Origin: Roseateles sp. XES5
GTDB lineage: Bacteria > Pseudomonadota > Alphaproteobacteria > Rhizobiales > Rhizobiaceae
Length of the DNA stretch: 64,000 nucleotides
Reading direction: 5' to 3'
NCBI RefSeq assembly: GCF_020535545.1
Contig: NZ_CP084752.1
Span: 2,131,001-2,195,000 of the forward strand
Shown: positions 9,039 through 17,257 of the stretch, piece by piece
Layout: the number at the start of each line of letters is the position of its first letter
Numbering within the stretch: position 1 is the stretch's first letter
Translations under genes and position numbers: made by a program
The notes under the pieces: generated by a model
What the model was told of the DNA's origin: nothing
Database searches by the model: none
What the model saw: only the letters and a program-made list of their open reading frames with translations

Positions 9039-9143
9039 CTAGAGTTTGTCAGGTTCAGATTGAACCAGACATGCTCTAGATTCTTTTGTTTTCGTTTGTC
9101 TTTTCGGGAAAACCGGTTCCCACTTTTCCCTGACAAACTCTAG
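9039..9143. repeat. Rhizobial intergenic palindromic element (RIME-like)
   Basis: CTAGAGTTTGTCAG at 9039-9052 and its exact reverse complement at 9130-9143 bound a 105-bp element. Inside it lies a second palindrome (GGTTCA near 9053 facing TGAACC near 9061) and the segment GGGAAAACCGGTTCCCAC, whose relatives recur in many rhizobial intergenic repeats. The right end overlaps the stop codon of the COG0523 GTPase gene, so the repeat supplies that TAG. RIME-type assignment is from memory of the pattern. Confidence 0.7.
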
Positions 9144-10300
9144 AACTTGAAACCCGGTACGGCGAGCGGATTGTCGGCAAGGGCCGCGCGGTCCGGGCGG
9201 TCGATCTTCGGCGTGCCGGTGAAGGCGTCGAAGAGGTCGCGCACGAAGGCCTCCGGCAGGTCCTTGGTGATGAGCACCAGCCGCGTGCGGCGATCCTGCG
9301 GATCCGGCCAGGCAGGAAGGCGCTCGGGCGGGTGGAAGACGCTCTGCACGCCGTGCAGCACCAGCGGCCGCTCGGGATTGCTCGACATCTGCACGATGCC
9401 CTTCATGCGCAGCAGCTTCTCTCCATGCGCCGAGCGCAGGAGATCGATGAACATATCCAGCGCCATCGGATCGACGGGACGGTCATGCACGATGCTGAAG
9501 GAGCGGATCGTCGCGTCGTGGCGCGTGACGTCATGGGCGTGCGCGTGGCCATGATGGCCGTGATCATGCCCATGACCATGCCTATGCCCATGATCGTGCC
9601 CGTGACCATGATCGTGGTGATCGTGCGCTTCCTCATGCAGCCAGCGGCGCACGTCGGCGATCTTGCTGCCGGGATCGTAGAGGCCATTTGAGAGAAGAGC
9701 CGGACCGGCAAGGCCGGGGGCATCGACATCCGAAACGCTGGCGCGCGGATTGAGCGCGGCGATCTCGCGCGTTACCGCCTCCAGGACCGCGGCATTGGCG
9801 AGCGAGGCCTTGCTGATCAGCACGCGATCGGCGACAGCGACCTGCTTGACGGCTTCGGGGTGGTTGGCAAGCGTCGAGAGTCCGTTGACGGCATCGACCA
9901 CGGTGATGACGCCATCCAGGCTGAAGGAATGGGCCAGCACCGGATTGCCCATCACCGCCTGCAGCACGGGCGCGGGATCGGCAAGGCCGGTCGTCTCGAT
10001 CACCACGCGCTTCAGCGGCTGGATCTTGCCGGACTGCATGCGGTCCATCAGGTCGGCGAGCGTATCGACCAGCTCGCCGCGGATCGTGCAGCAGAGGCAC
10101 CCGTCGGACAGTTCTATGATGCCGTCGCCGGACTGCTCGACCAGCAGATGGTCGATGCCCACCTCGCCGAACTCGTTGATGATGACGGCCGTGTCCGTCA
10201 GCGTCGGATCCTTCAGGAGCCGGTTGAGCAGGGTCGTCTTGCCCGCGCCCAGAAATCCGGTCAGCACGGAAACCGGCACGCGCCGCTCGGCGAGGGTCAT
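9140..10300 (-). CDS. CobW/COG0523 GTPase with a His-rich metal-binding loop
   Basis: A 386-residue G3E-family GTPase with Walker A GFLGAGKTT at 15-23, the metal-binding GCLCC at 67-71, VIETTGLADP, and a CobW C-terminal domain (about 265-360). Between the domains is a His-rich loop at about 222-257 with roughly half its residues histidine. COG0523 proteins are metal chaperones or insertases; His-rich members are mostly linked to zinc. It is not next to cobalamin genes, so zinc (ZNG1/YciC-like) is more likely than cobalt. It lies 11 bases downstream of the carboxypeptidase gene, probably in one operon. Its stop codon is inside the palindromic repeat. Confidence 0.9.
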   Translation of the reverse strand: MTLAERRVPVSVLTGFLGAGKTTLLNRLLKDPTLTDTAVIINEFGEVGIDHLLVEQSGDGIIELSDGCLCCTIRGELVDTLADLMDRMQSGKIQPLKRVVIETTGLADPAPVLQAVMGNPVLAHSFSLDGVITVVDAVNGLSTLANHPEAVKQVAVADRVLISKASLANAAVLEAVTREIAALNPRASVSDVDAPGLAGPALLSNGLYDPGSKIADVRRWLHEEAHDHHDHGHGHDHGHRHGHGHDHGHHGHAHAHDVTRHDATIRSFSIVHDRPVDPMALDMFIDLLRSAHGEKLLRMKGIVQMSSNPERPLVLHGVQSVFHPPERLPAWPDPQDRRTRLVLITKDLPEAFVRDLFDAFTGTPKIDRPDRAALADNPLAVPGFKF

Positions 10301-10311
10301 GGCTTTTCCTG

Positions 10312-11430
10312 TCAGAATGTGGGCCGCGGGATCGGGATCGGCACGTTGGCGATGTCGCCCATGTCGCCGGCCGCGACCTTGTCGTCGCCGGCGGTCTTGG
10401 CCGCATCGCCGCCGAGAAGGCCGGCATAGACCAGCTTCAGCGGGCGGTTCAGCTCATGGATATAGGGAGACGCGAGCTTTTGACGCCCGGCCTCGTCGCG
10501 GCCCTCGCTGCGCACCTTGGCGGCATGCTTCGAGCAGATGTCTTCCGAGATGTCGGCGACGATGTCGCGCGTCTCGCCATAGGGGCGAAGCTGGCCGAGC
10601 TTCGTGCCGGTGCCGCCCCGCATGGTCAGGCCCTTTTCCAGCATGCCGGCGGAAATGTCCGCCCGCGCGCCAAGGCTGTCTGAGCCGAGAACGACGGAAA
10701 CGACGCTGCGGCCGTTGCGGGTGGCCGAAGAAACCTGGTTGAAGCCGGAGGCGCAGATGAAGCCCGTCTTCATGCCGTCCGCGCCGTCGAAGCGGCCGAT
10801 CAGCATGTTGAAGTTGGGATACTGCTTCTTGCCGGTGGTGAAGCCTTCCAGCGCGAAATAGGGCGCATATTGCGGGAACTCGCGCTTCAGCGTCACGGCG
10901 AGCACGGCAAGGTCGCGCGCCGTCGTGTACTGGCCCTTGCCGGGCAGGCCATGCGGATTGATGAAATGCGAGGAACTCATGCCGATGCGGGCGGCTTCCG
11001 CATTCATGCGGTTCACGAAGCCCTGCTCGGAACCCCCGACCGATTCGGCGATGGCGACGGCCACGTCGTTGGCCGACTTGACGAGGACGATCTTCAGCGC
11101 GCTGTCGAGCGTCATCTTCTGGCCGGGCTTGAAGTACATCTTGCTCGGCGGTTCGGCGGCGGCGTTCTTGGTCATGATGACCGGGCTTTCCAGCGTCAGT
11201 TCGCCGGCCTTGATGGCGCGAAACACCGTATACGCCGTCATCAGCTTGGTCAGGGAGGCGGGATACCAGCGCTGGAATGCATCCTCGTGCTCGATGACCT
11301 GCAGCGTGTTGATGTCCACCAGCATGCGCGGGTTGGCCGCAGCGCCATTGGCCGTCAGGCTGGCTGTGAGCAACAGGGCGGAGCCCAAAAACCATGCGCT
11401 CCGGCGCGTCGTTCGTCCGTTCATCTGCAA
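10312..11430 (-). CDS. D-alanyl-D-alanine carboxypeptidase (penicillin-binding protein, S11)
   Basis: A serine D,D-carboxypeptidase that trims stem-peptide D-Ala in the periplasm. A signal peptide covers about residues 1-32. The catalytic motifs are S59-LTK, S119-AN and K220-TG. It is about 370 residues with a short tail after the catalytic domain. A GAGGA lies 7 bases before a TTG at 11430 but 13 before the ATG at 11424, so TTG may be the real start; the two differ by two codons. Some COG0523 GTPases are linked to metalloenzymes of the envelope, which may explain the downstream neighbour, but this enzyme is a serine type. Confidence 0.93.
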   Translation of the reverse strand: MQMNGRTTRRSAWFLGSALLLTASLTANGAAANPRMLVDINTLQVIEHEDAFQRWYPASLTKLMTAYTVFRAIKAGELTLESPVIMTKNAAAEPPSKMYFKPGQKMTLDSALKIVLVKSANDVAVAIAESVGGSEQGFVNRMNAEAARIGMSSSHFINPHGLPGKGQYTTARDLAVLAVTLKREFPQYAPYFALEGFTTGKKQYPNFNMLIGRFDGADGMKTGFICASGFNQVSSATRNGRSVVSVVLGSDSLGARADISAGMLEKGLTMRGGTGTKLGQLRPYGETRDIVADISEDICSKHAAKVRSEGRDEAGRQKLASPYIHELNRPLKLVYAGLLGGDAAKTAGDDKVAAGDMGDIANVPIPIPRPTF

Positions 11431-11555
11431 GGGTCTGTCCTCGAAATCGGGAGTTGTCTCGAACCGTCGCCCTATTTAACCTATATGGCACCGTGATGGC
11501 AAAGCCATCGAACAGCGATGGCCAAATTTACGGCCGAAATGACAGGACGTGTTGC

Positions 11556-12716
11556 ATGCCCATTCTCAACCGCGCCGCCGAACTGCAGGACGAAATCGCC
11601 GGATGGCGCCGGCAGCTGCACCGGGAACCGGAGCTGCTTTTCGCCGTGGACAAGACGGCGGCCTTCGTGGCGGAGAAGCTGCGCGAGTTCGGCGTCGACG
11701 AGGTGGTGACGGGAATTGGCCGCACGGGCGTCGTCGGGCTCATCCGCGGCAAGGGCGAGGGGCGCACCATCGGCCTTCGCGCCGACATGGACGCGCTGCC
11801 GATCGAGGAGACGAGCGGCAAGCCCTGGGCGTCCATCACCAAGGGCAAGATGCACGCCTGCGGCCATGACGGCCATACGGCCATGCTGCTCGGTGCGGCG
11901 AAGTATCTCACCGAAACGCGCAATTTTTCAGGCAATGTCGCCGTCATCTTCCAGCCGGCCGAAGAGGGCGGCGGCGGCGGCAACGAGATGGTCAAGGACG
12001 GCATGATGGAACGCTTCGGCATTGCCGAGGTCTACGGCATGCACAATCTGCCGGGCCTGCCGGTCGGGTCCTTCGGCACGCGCCCCGGCCCGATCATGGC
12101 GGCGACCGACGAATTCAATATCACCGTCAGGGGACGCGGCGGGCATGCGGCATTGCCGCACAAGACGATCGATCCAATCGTCATCGGCGCGCAGGTGGTG
12201 ACGGCGCTGCAGACCATCGTCTCGCGCGTTGCCGACCCCATCGCCTCGCTCGTCGTGTCCGTCACCAAGTTCAATGCGGGCTTTGCCCACAATGTCATTC
12301 CCGAGGAAGCAAAGCTTGCCGGTACGGTGCGCACGCTGAGCCCCGACATGCGCGAGGAGGCCGAGGCCCGCATCCGCCAGATCTGCGCCGGTCTTGCCAG
12401 CGCCCATGGCGCCGAGATCACGGTGACCTATCACCGCAACTATCCCGTTACGGTCAACCATGCGGACGAGACCGGCCATGCCGTGTCCGTCGCGCGTGGG
12501 ATATCGGGCGCGACGGCAGTCGATGACGCGCTCAATCCGATGATGGGCGGCGAGGATTTTTCCTACATGCTGCAGTCGCGGCCGGGCGCCTTCATCTTCC
12601 TCGGCAATGGCGATACGGCGGGGCTGCACCACCCGGCCTACGATTTCAACGACGAGGCCATTCCCCATGGGGTGACCTATTGGGTGAAGCTGGCCGAAAG
12701 CCGCCTCGCCGCCTGA
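11556..12716 (+). CDS. M20 family amidohydrolase (hippurate hydrolase-like)
   Basis: A 386-residue M20D metallo-amidohydrolase. Metal and catalytic residues are visible in RADMDALP (about 75-82), ACGHDGH (C102, H104, H107), the glutamates of FQPAEEGGGG (136-137) and the C-terminal MMGGEDFSYM. Relatives cleave N-acyl amino acids, hippurate or IAA conjugates; the substrate cannot be told from sequence. ATG 11556 follows an AGGACG. The gene is divergent from the carboxypeptidase gene. Confidence 0.92.
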   Translation: MPILNRAAELQDEIAGWRRQLHREPELLFAVDKTAAFVAEKLREFGVDEVVTGIGRTGVVGLIRGKGEGRTIGLRADMDALPIEETSGKPWASITKGKMHACGHDGHTAMLLGAAKYLTETRNFSGNVAVIFQPAEEGGGGGNEMVKDGMMERFGIAEVYGMHNLPGLPVGSFGTRPGPIMAATDEFNITVRGRGGHAALPHKTIDPIVIGAQVVTALQTIVSRVADPIASLVVSVTKFNAGFAHNVIPEEAKLAGTVRTLSPDMREEAEARIRQICAGLASAHGAEITVTYHRNYPVTVNHADETGHAVSVARGISGATAVDDALNPMMGGEDFSYMLQSRPGAFIFLGNGDTAGLHHPAYDFNDEAIPHGVTYWVKLAESRLAA

Positions 12717-12752
12717 CAAAAAGAGCCCGGCTGCAGGGACGAACAGCCGGGC
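12717..12752 (-). terminator. Rho-independent terminator of the 84-residue secreted protein gene
   Basis: The 9-bp stem GCCCGGCTG (12725-12733) pairs with CAGCCGGGC (12744-12752). Read on the minus strand it is followed by TCTTTTT. It may also help stop the convergent amidohydrolase transcript. Confidence 0.8.
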
Positions 12753-12782
12753 AAGTCGGGGAGGATCGAGGGTACGAAACGG

Positions 12783-13037
12783 TCAGTTGCAGATGCGGAC
12801 CTTCTTGATGACCACGTTGCCCCACTTGTCGTGGAACTTCTTCTTCTTCCAGAAGCAGTCGTAGCCGTAGTCGTCGTCATAGAAGGTCACGTTGGCGCTG
12901 TGGCCCCAGCCGTGATGGCCATGGCCCCAGCCATTGCCGAAGCCGAAACCGATGGAAAAGTCGCCAGCCTTGGACGGAGCGGCGAAGGAAAGCGCTGCGA
13001 CGGTTGCGACGACAGCGGAAAGCACGATCTTGCGCAT
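12783..13037 (-). CDS. Small secreted Gly/His-rich protein of unknown function
   Basis: An 84-residue protein with a clear signal peptide (1-24, ending SKA). A Gly/His/Trp-rich segment (about 27-48, with GWGHGHHGWGH) is followed by an aromatic and Lys-rich part and a conserved-looking FWKKKKFHDKWGN. Two cysteines (one near 61, one near the C-terminus) could form a disulfide. An AGGAG lies upstream of the ATG and a terminator follows. Gly/His clusters can bind metals, but no function is known. Confidence 0.75.
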   Translation of the reverse strand: MRKIVLSAVVATVAALSFAAPSKAGDFSIGFGFGNGWGHGHHGWGHSANVTFYDDDYGYDCFWKKKKFHDKWGNVVIKKVRICN

Positions 13038-13196
13038 GAGACATTCTCCTCTGGGTTCTCTTGGATGGAGCCATCTCCATCCCATGAACCGAATGTCTCA
13101 TGATCCCGTCCGCCGGGCTGTTCCCTTGGGAACGCGACGGCAAAACCCGAAAACCACTTGGCTTCGCGCCGCGGCTTTTGTATGGGTGCAGTCAGT

Positions 13197-13273
13197 GGTC
13201 CCGTAGCTCAGCAGGATAGAGCACCAGATTCCTAATCTGGGGGTCCCGCGTTCGAATCGCGGCGGGATCACCA
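13197..13273 (+). tRNA. tRNA-Arg (anticodon CCT)
   Basis: A 77-nt tRNA with an encoded CCA. The acceptor GGTCCCG pairs with CGGGATC (one G-T pair). The D arm is GCTC/GAGC, the anticodon stem CCAGA/TCTGG encloses TTCCTAA (anticodon CCT, reads AGG), and the T arm CCGCG-TTCGAAT-CGCGG is canonical. No integrase or direct repeat of the 3' end was seen nearby, so there is no sign of use as an attachment site. Confidence 0.97.
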
Positions 13274-13284
13274 TTTCCTGAAAA

Positions 13285-13671
13285 TCAGACGTCTTCCGTC
13301 TCGCGCTCCGGCGTGACGACGCGCGGCTTGGTGCGCACGGACGGCACGATCGACGGCTGCTTCGTGACGACCTTCTTCGGCGTCGGGGCCTTGAGGCCGA
13401 GCATGGAGCGGATGCGGTCGGAGACGAGAGGGCGGAAGCGGCTGGCGCGGAAGGGCATGTCGACGGCGCCGTAGCCTTCCGGTCCGTCGTCCTGGCCGCG
13501 GTAGAGTTCCATCAGCTTGATGCCGTAGAAGTCGCCGTCGACATAATGGCGGTAGTGGCCGGCCCAGCGCACGGTATAGATCTGGCCCTTGCGGATGCCC
13601 TGGTCGATGGAGACGTTCTTGAAACGGTCGTTGATGCAGACGACCTTCTGGCCGACCTGGAACGTTGGCAT
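13285..13671 (-). CDS. Hypothetical protein, SH3-like N-terminus with a basic tail
   Basis: A 128-residue protein of unknown function. The first about 75 residues (QVGQKVVCIND ... GIRKGQIYTVRWAG) look like a small beta-barrel/SH3-like fold. The last 40 residues are rich in Pro, Thr, Lys and Arg and likely disordered. GGAG lies 7 bases before the ATG. It is 28 bases downstream of the META-MliC gene on the same strand, probably co-transcribed. No signal peptide is seen. Confidence 0.8.
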   Translation of the reverse strand: MPTFQVGQKVVCINDRFKNVSIDQGIRKGQIYTVRWAGHYRHYVDGDFYGIKLMELYRGQDDGPEGYGAVDMPFRASRFRPLVSDRIRSMLGLKAPTPKKVVTKQPSIVPSVRTKPRVVTPERETEDV

Positions 13672-13699
13672 TGGCGTCTCCCCTCCTCGATCCCTTCCG

Positions 13700-14428
13700 T
13701 CAGCCCGTCTTGCGGCAGTTGACGCCGGGGGCATTCTCGCCCCTCATCAGGTCGTAAAGCGTCGCCTCTTCGCCCTTGGTCCACCATTCATACTTGCCGC
13801 CGGCATATTTGGCGCCGGAGGCCGCCATGACATTGGCGGCGATGACCGTCTCTTCGCCGATGCGCAGGACCGCCAGCGAATTGGCGCCGACATTGATATA
13901 TTCGACGACGACGCGCTGCTCGGAGTCGCACTGGTAGTTCAGCGTCTCGCGCACCACGCTCTGCTCGGGTCCCGGCAGGCGGATGACGACATCGGTGTTG
14001 TTCTTCAGGCCGGCGAGGCGGATCGCCGGCGCGCCCTCCTTGCCCGTCAGGTGCAAGATGCCGTTTTCGAGCTTCCAGGACGTGACCGTGCCGAGTGCGT
14101 CGAAGAACTTCTGTTCCTGATCCATGATGGCGGGCGCGCACATCTTGCGCGTTGCGGCGGCCGGAGCGAAGGCGATGTTGCCGTTCTGCACCTTCAGCTT
14201 GCCGCGATAGGTGTTGCAGCCGCCATTACCGCCATAGGAGCCGTCCGGCTTGATCTCCAGCGTCGTCTGCAGGTCGTCGATGACGCCGTTGCCGCCGATG
14301 TCCTCGGCAAGCCATGTGCCGCCCAGCCCACCCGGGACCGGCTCGTCGGCATAGGCCGGAGCCGCCGCCCAAAGGGCGAGGCAGGCAAGGGTCCATACTC
14401 TCAGGCGTCGGTACACAGATTTCTCCAA
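13700..14428 (-). CDS. Exported META-domain plus MliC-like fusion protein
   Basis: A 242-residue protein with a signal peptide (about 1-27, ending AYA). A META/HslJ-like domain (about 33-130) contains GTWLAEDIGG, GGCNTYRG and KMCAPAIMDQE. The C-terminal domain (about 160-235, with YQCDSEQRVVVEYIN and the WWTKGEEATLYD end) resembles MliC/PliC lysozyme inhibitors. META proteins are envelope stress proteins and MliC inhibits C-type lysozyme, so a periplasmic or outer-membrane protective role is plausible. It is the upstream member of a two-gene unit. Confidence 0.85.
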   Translation of the reverse strand: MEKSVYRRLRVWTLACLALWAAAPAYADEPVPGGLGGTWLAEDIGGNGVIDDLQTTLEIKPDGSYGGNGGCNTYRGKLKVQNGNIAFAPAAATRKMCAPAIMDQEQKFFDALGTVTSWKLENGILHLTGKEGAPAIRLAGLKNNTDVVIRLPGPEQSVVRETLNYQCDSEQRVVVEYINVGANSLAVLRIGEETVIAANVMAASGAKYAGGKYEWWTKGEEATLYDLMRGENAPGVNCRKTG

Positions 14429-14606
14429 TCGCGTCGGGGCGGAAGACCGCTTTGCGGGGACGTTATGGCCGTCCGGGCGAAAAGGTCAAGCCAAGGGTTC
14501 CAGAAGAGGCCCCCAGCCTCCGCTTTACAGCATTTCGACGACTTGTTGCAGGCGTCTTTCGCCTGTAGAGCCTTGGGCGGATAACAAGAAAACCGCGGAC
14601 AACATC

Positions 14607-15782
14607 ATGGCTCCCGACGCTCGGCAAAAGCGCCGTATCACCATTCTCGGCTCGACAGGCTCCATCGGCACCAGCACGCTCGACGTGGTGCGCCAGCTCG
14701 GCGGGCGCGAGCGCTACGAGGTGCTGGCGCTGACCGGCAACGGCAATGTCGATCTGCTCGCCGCGCAGGCGAAGGATTGCGGCGCGCGCCTGGCGGTGAC
14801 GGCCGACGAGAGCCGCTACGGTGCGTTGAAGGAAGCGCTTGCCGGCAGCGGCATCGAAGCGGCAGCGGGACGCGCCGCGCTGCTGGAGGCCGCGTCCGGT
14901 GACGCGGACTGGGTGATGGCGGCAATCGTCGGCACGGCCGGTCTTGCGCCGACGCTGGCCGCCGCGAAGAAGGGCGCCGATATAGCGCTTGCCAACAAGG
15001 AATGCCTTGTCTCGGCCGGCGATCTTTTCGTTCAGGCGGTGGCCGAAGGCGGCGGGCGGCTGATCCCCGTCGACAGCGAGCACAGCGCGATCTTCCAGGC
15101 GCTGGAGGACGACCAGCGCCATGCCGTTGAGCGCATCGTGCTGACGGCGTCCGGCGGGCCGTTCCGCACCTGGAGCCGCGAGCAGATGGCCGGCGTGACG
15201 GCGGATATCGCACGGGCCCATCCCAACTGGTCTATGGGGCTGAAGATTTCCATCGGCAGCGCCTCCATGTTCAACAAGGCGCTGGAGATGATCGAGGCCA
15301 AGCACCTCTTCGACGTGCGGCCGGAGCAGATCGAGGTGGTGGTGCACCCGCAGTCGATCATCCATTCCATGGTCGGCTATGTCGACGGTTCGGTACTGGC
15401 GCAGCTCGGTGCGCCGGACATGCGCACGGCCATCGGCTATGCGCTGACCTATCCCGAGCGCTCGCCGCTCAATGTCGCCCGGCTGGATTTTGCAAAACTC
15501 TCGCGGCTCGATTTCGAGGCGCCCGACGAGGTGCGTTTCCCGGCGCTGCGGCTCGCCCGCACGGCGCTGACGCGCGGCGGCCTGCAGGGTGCGGTGATGA
15601 ATGCGGCGGAGGAGGTGGCGTTCCACGCCTTCGTCGCCGGGCGCATCGGCTTCCTTGAAATGGCCGACATCGCCGAAGCGGTCATGGACCGGCTCACGCA
15701 TCTGCCGCCGGCCGCGTCCATGGACGATGTGTTCGCCGTAGACGAAGAAGCCCGGCGGGTGGCCGCCGGGCTTGTCGGATAA
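14607..15782 (+). CDS. dxr: 1-deoxy-D-xylulose 5-phosphate reductoisomerase
   Basis: Dxr makes MEP from DXP with NADPH, the committed step of the MEP isoprenoid pathway. The 391-residue protein has NADPH-binding GSTGSIG (about 15-21), IALANKECLV, VDSEHSAIFQ and SIGSASMFNKALE, all Dxr signatures. It stands alone, away from the dxs and rseP-bam genes common in other proteobacteria. Its 3' end contains a strong hairpin. ATG 14607 was chosen; the GSTGSIG spacing to the N-terminus fits the family. Confidence 0.96.
   Translation: MAPDARQKRRITILGSTGSIGTSTLDVVRQLGGRERYEVLALTGNGNVDLLAAQAKDCGARLAVTADESRYGALKEALAGSGIEAAAGRAALLEAASGDADWVMAAIVGTAGLAPTLAAAKKGADIALANKECLVSAGDLFVQAVAEGGGRLIPVDSEHSAIFQALEDDQRHAVERIVLTASGGPFRTWSREQMAGVTADIARAHPNWSMGLKISIGSASMFNKALEMIEAKHLFDVRPEQIEVVVHPQSIIHSMVGYVDGSVLAQLGAPDMRTAIGYALTYPERSPLNVARLDFAKLSRLDFEAPDEVRFPALRLARTALTRGGLQGAVMNAAEEVAFHAFVAGRIGFLEMADIAEAVMDRLTHLPPAASMDDVFAVDEEARRVAAGLVG
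15748..15773. terminator. Strong hairpin inside the 3' end of dxr
   Basis: An 11-bp perfect stem (AAGCCCGGCGG at 15748-15758, loop GTGG, CCGCCGGGCTT at 15763-15773) lies in the last codons of dxr, 27 bp from the end of the convergent hemA gene. On the plus strand only GTCGG follows, and on the minus strand CTTCGTC, so it is not a classical T-run terminator. It may still block convergent transcription. Confidence 0.5.
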
Positions 15783-15800
15783 TCGTTCCGTTTCGCCGTA

Positions 15801-17015
15801 TCAGGCCACGGCGCGGGCCAGTGCACAGCGCGACCAGAGCGAATGCAGCGCGCCGACCAGATTGTCGATATCGGCGTCGGTGTGCAGCGGCGTCGGCGTG
15901 ATGCGCAGGCGCTCGGTCTTCTTGGGCACCGTCGGGTAGTTGATCGGCTGGACGTAGATGCCGAAATTGTCGAGCAGCAGGTCCGAGATCCATTTGCACT
16001 TGGCGGCATCGCCCACCATGACCGGCACGATGTGGCTCGGGTTCGGCATGTGCGGAATGCCGTTGCGGTCGAGCAGCGAGCGGAGACGGCGCACGCGCTC
16101 CTGATGCGCGAAGCGCTCGACCTGGCTTTCTTTCAGGTGACGGATCGCGGCGCAGGCGCCGGCGGCGATAGCCGGCGGCAGCGAGGTGGTGAAGATGAAG
16201 CCGGAGGCGAAGGAGCGCACGAAGTCGCAAAGCGCGGTCGAGCCGGCGATGTAGCCGCCCATGACGCCGAAGGCCTTGCCGAGCGTGCCTTCGATGAGGG
16301 TGAGGCGGTGCATCAGGCCTTCGCGCTCGGCGATACCGCCGCCGCGCGGGCCGTACATGCCGACGGCATGCACTTCGTCGAGATAGGTCATCGCGCCGTA
16401 CTTGTCGGCGAGGTCGCAGATTTCCTTGATGGGGGCGATGTCGCCGTCCATCGAGTAGACCGATTCAAAGGCGATCATCTTCGGTGCCTTCGGATCGGCG
16501 GCGGCGAGTTTGGCTTCGAGGTCCCTGAGATCGTTGTGCTTCCAGATCACGCGCTCGCACTTGGAGTGGCGAATGCCTTCGATCATCGAAGCGTGGTTCC
16601 CGGCGTCGGAGAAACAGATGATGCCGGGGATCCTCGAACAGAGCGTACCGAGCGCGGCCCAGTTGGACACGTAACCCGAGGTGAAGAGCAGCGCGGATTC
16701 CTTGCCGTGCAGGTCGGCGAGTTCGCGCTCGAGCAGGACGTGATGGTGATTGGTGCCGGAGATGTTGCGGGTGCCGCCGGCACCGGCGCCACACTGGTCG
16801 ATGGCGCGCTTCATCGCCTCGGTGACGACGGGATGCTGGCCCATGCCGAGATAATCGTTCGAACACCAGACCGTGACGTCCTGGACCCCGTTCGCCGTGT
16901 GGCGGGTCGCCTTCGGGAAGTTGCCCTTCTGGCGTTCCAGGTCGGCGAAAACGCGGTAGCGGCCTTCCTGATGCAGGCCATCCAGCTCGTTCTTGAAGTA
17001 GGTCTCGAAGTCCAT
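15801..17015 (-). CDS. hemA: 5-aminolevulinate synthase
   Basis: HemA condenses glycine and succinyl-CoA to 5-aminolevulinate (C4 or Shemin route), the first tetrapyrrole step in alphaproteobacteria. The 404-residue protein has the PLP lysine K247 in GTLGKAFG, the [12 protein letters not shown] segment and ESVYSMDGD. Products feed haem and, with CobS, cobalamin. The upstream region carries an FNR/FixK-type box with a matching -10, suggesting induction at low oxygen. Confidence 0.97.
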   Translation of the reverse strand: MDFETYFKNELDGLHQEGRYRVFADLERQKGNFPKATRHTANGVQDVTVWCSNDYLGMGQHPVVTEAMKRAIDQCGAGAGGTRNISGTNHHHVLLERELADLHGKESALLFTSGYVSNWAALGTLCSRIPGIICFSDAGNHASMIEGIRHSKCERVIWKHNDLRDLEAKLAAADPKAPKMIAFESVYSMDGDIAPIKEICDLADKYGAMTYLDEVHAVGMYGPRGGGIAEREGLMHRLTLIEGTLGKAFGVMGGYIAGSTALCDFVRSFASGFIFTTSLPPAIAAGACAAIRHLKESQVERFAHQERVRRLRSLLDRNGIPHMPNPSHIVPVMVGDAAKCKWISDLLLDNFGIYVQPINYPTVPKKTERLRITPTPLHTDADIDNLVGALHSLWSRCALARAVA

Positions 17016-17149
17016 CCAGAGTCTCCGGTCCGGGACAATCCGGACGTCATCGTCAGTTGGCGGTCGTTCAATCGGCTATATCAGGCGTCGTTTCGCTGCA
17101 ACGGCATGTGCTGCGGCAAATCGGCGCCACCTTTGAACCATTCCAAGGT

Positions 17150-17191
17150 ACATTAGCCCGCACAAGGCCATCCCCTATTGATCCGTGTCAA
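17150..17191 (-). promoter_or_regulatory. Candidate FNR/FixK (anaerobox) promoter of hemA
   Basis: On the minus strand the box reads TTGAC-ACGG-ATCAA (17191-17178), nine of ten positions of TTGAT-N4-ATCAA. A -10-like TAATGT lies at 17155-17150. Placing the transcription start about 7 bases after that (near 17143) puts the box centre about 41.5 bases upstream, the class II position used by FNR-type activators. hemA begins at 17015. The spacing was derived from sequence; activity is unproven. Confidence 0.6.
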
Positions 17192-17200
17192 GTCTGCACG

Positions 17201-17228
17201 AAAAAAGGACGGCCTCAACCGCCCTTTT
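17201..17228 (-). terminator. Terminator of the cox operon
   Basis: On the minus strand a 10-bp stem (AAAAGGGCGG with CCGTCCTTTT, one G-T pair, 6-nt loop) is followed by T residues (17202-17201). It lies just after the coxM stop and just upstream of the hemA promoter, insulating the two. Confidence 0.75.
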
Positions 17229-17257
17229 AATCGAACAGTTTCAACTTTTTCGAGGGG

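Noticed and set aside
9530..9640. CAT/GAC-like short repeats suspected to be a CRISPR or tandem array
   Set aside because: They encode the in-frame His-rich loop of the COG0523 GTPase and have no constant spacer length.
13197..13273. tRNA-Arg as an attachment site of a genomic island
   Set aside because: No integrase, no repeat of the tRNA 3' end and ordinary genes on both sides.
13700..13787. Alternative longer start of the 128-residue protein within the META gene
   Set aside because: The upstream extension reads through the META coding region in another frame. ATG 13671 has a good ribosome-binding site.
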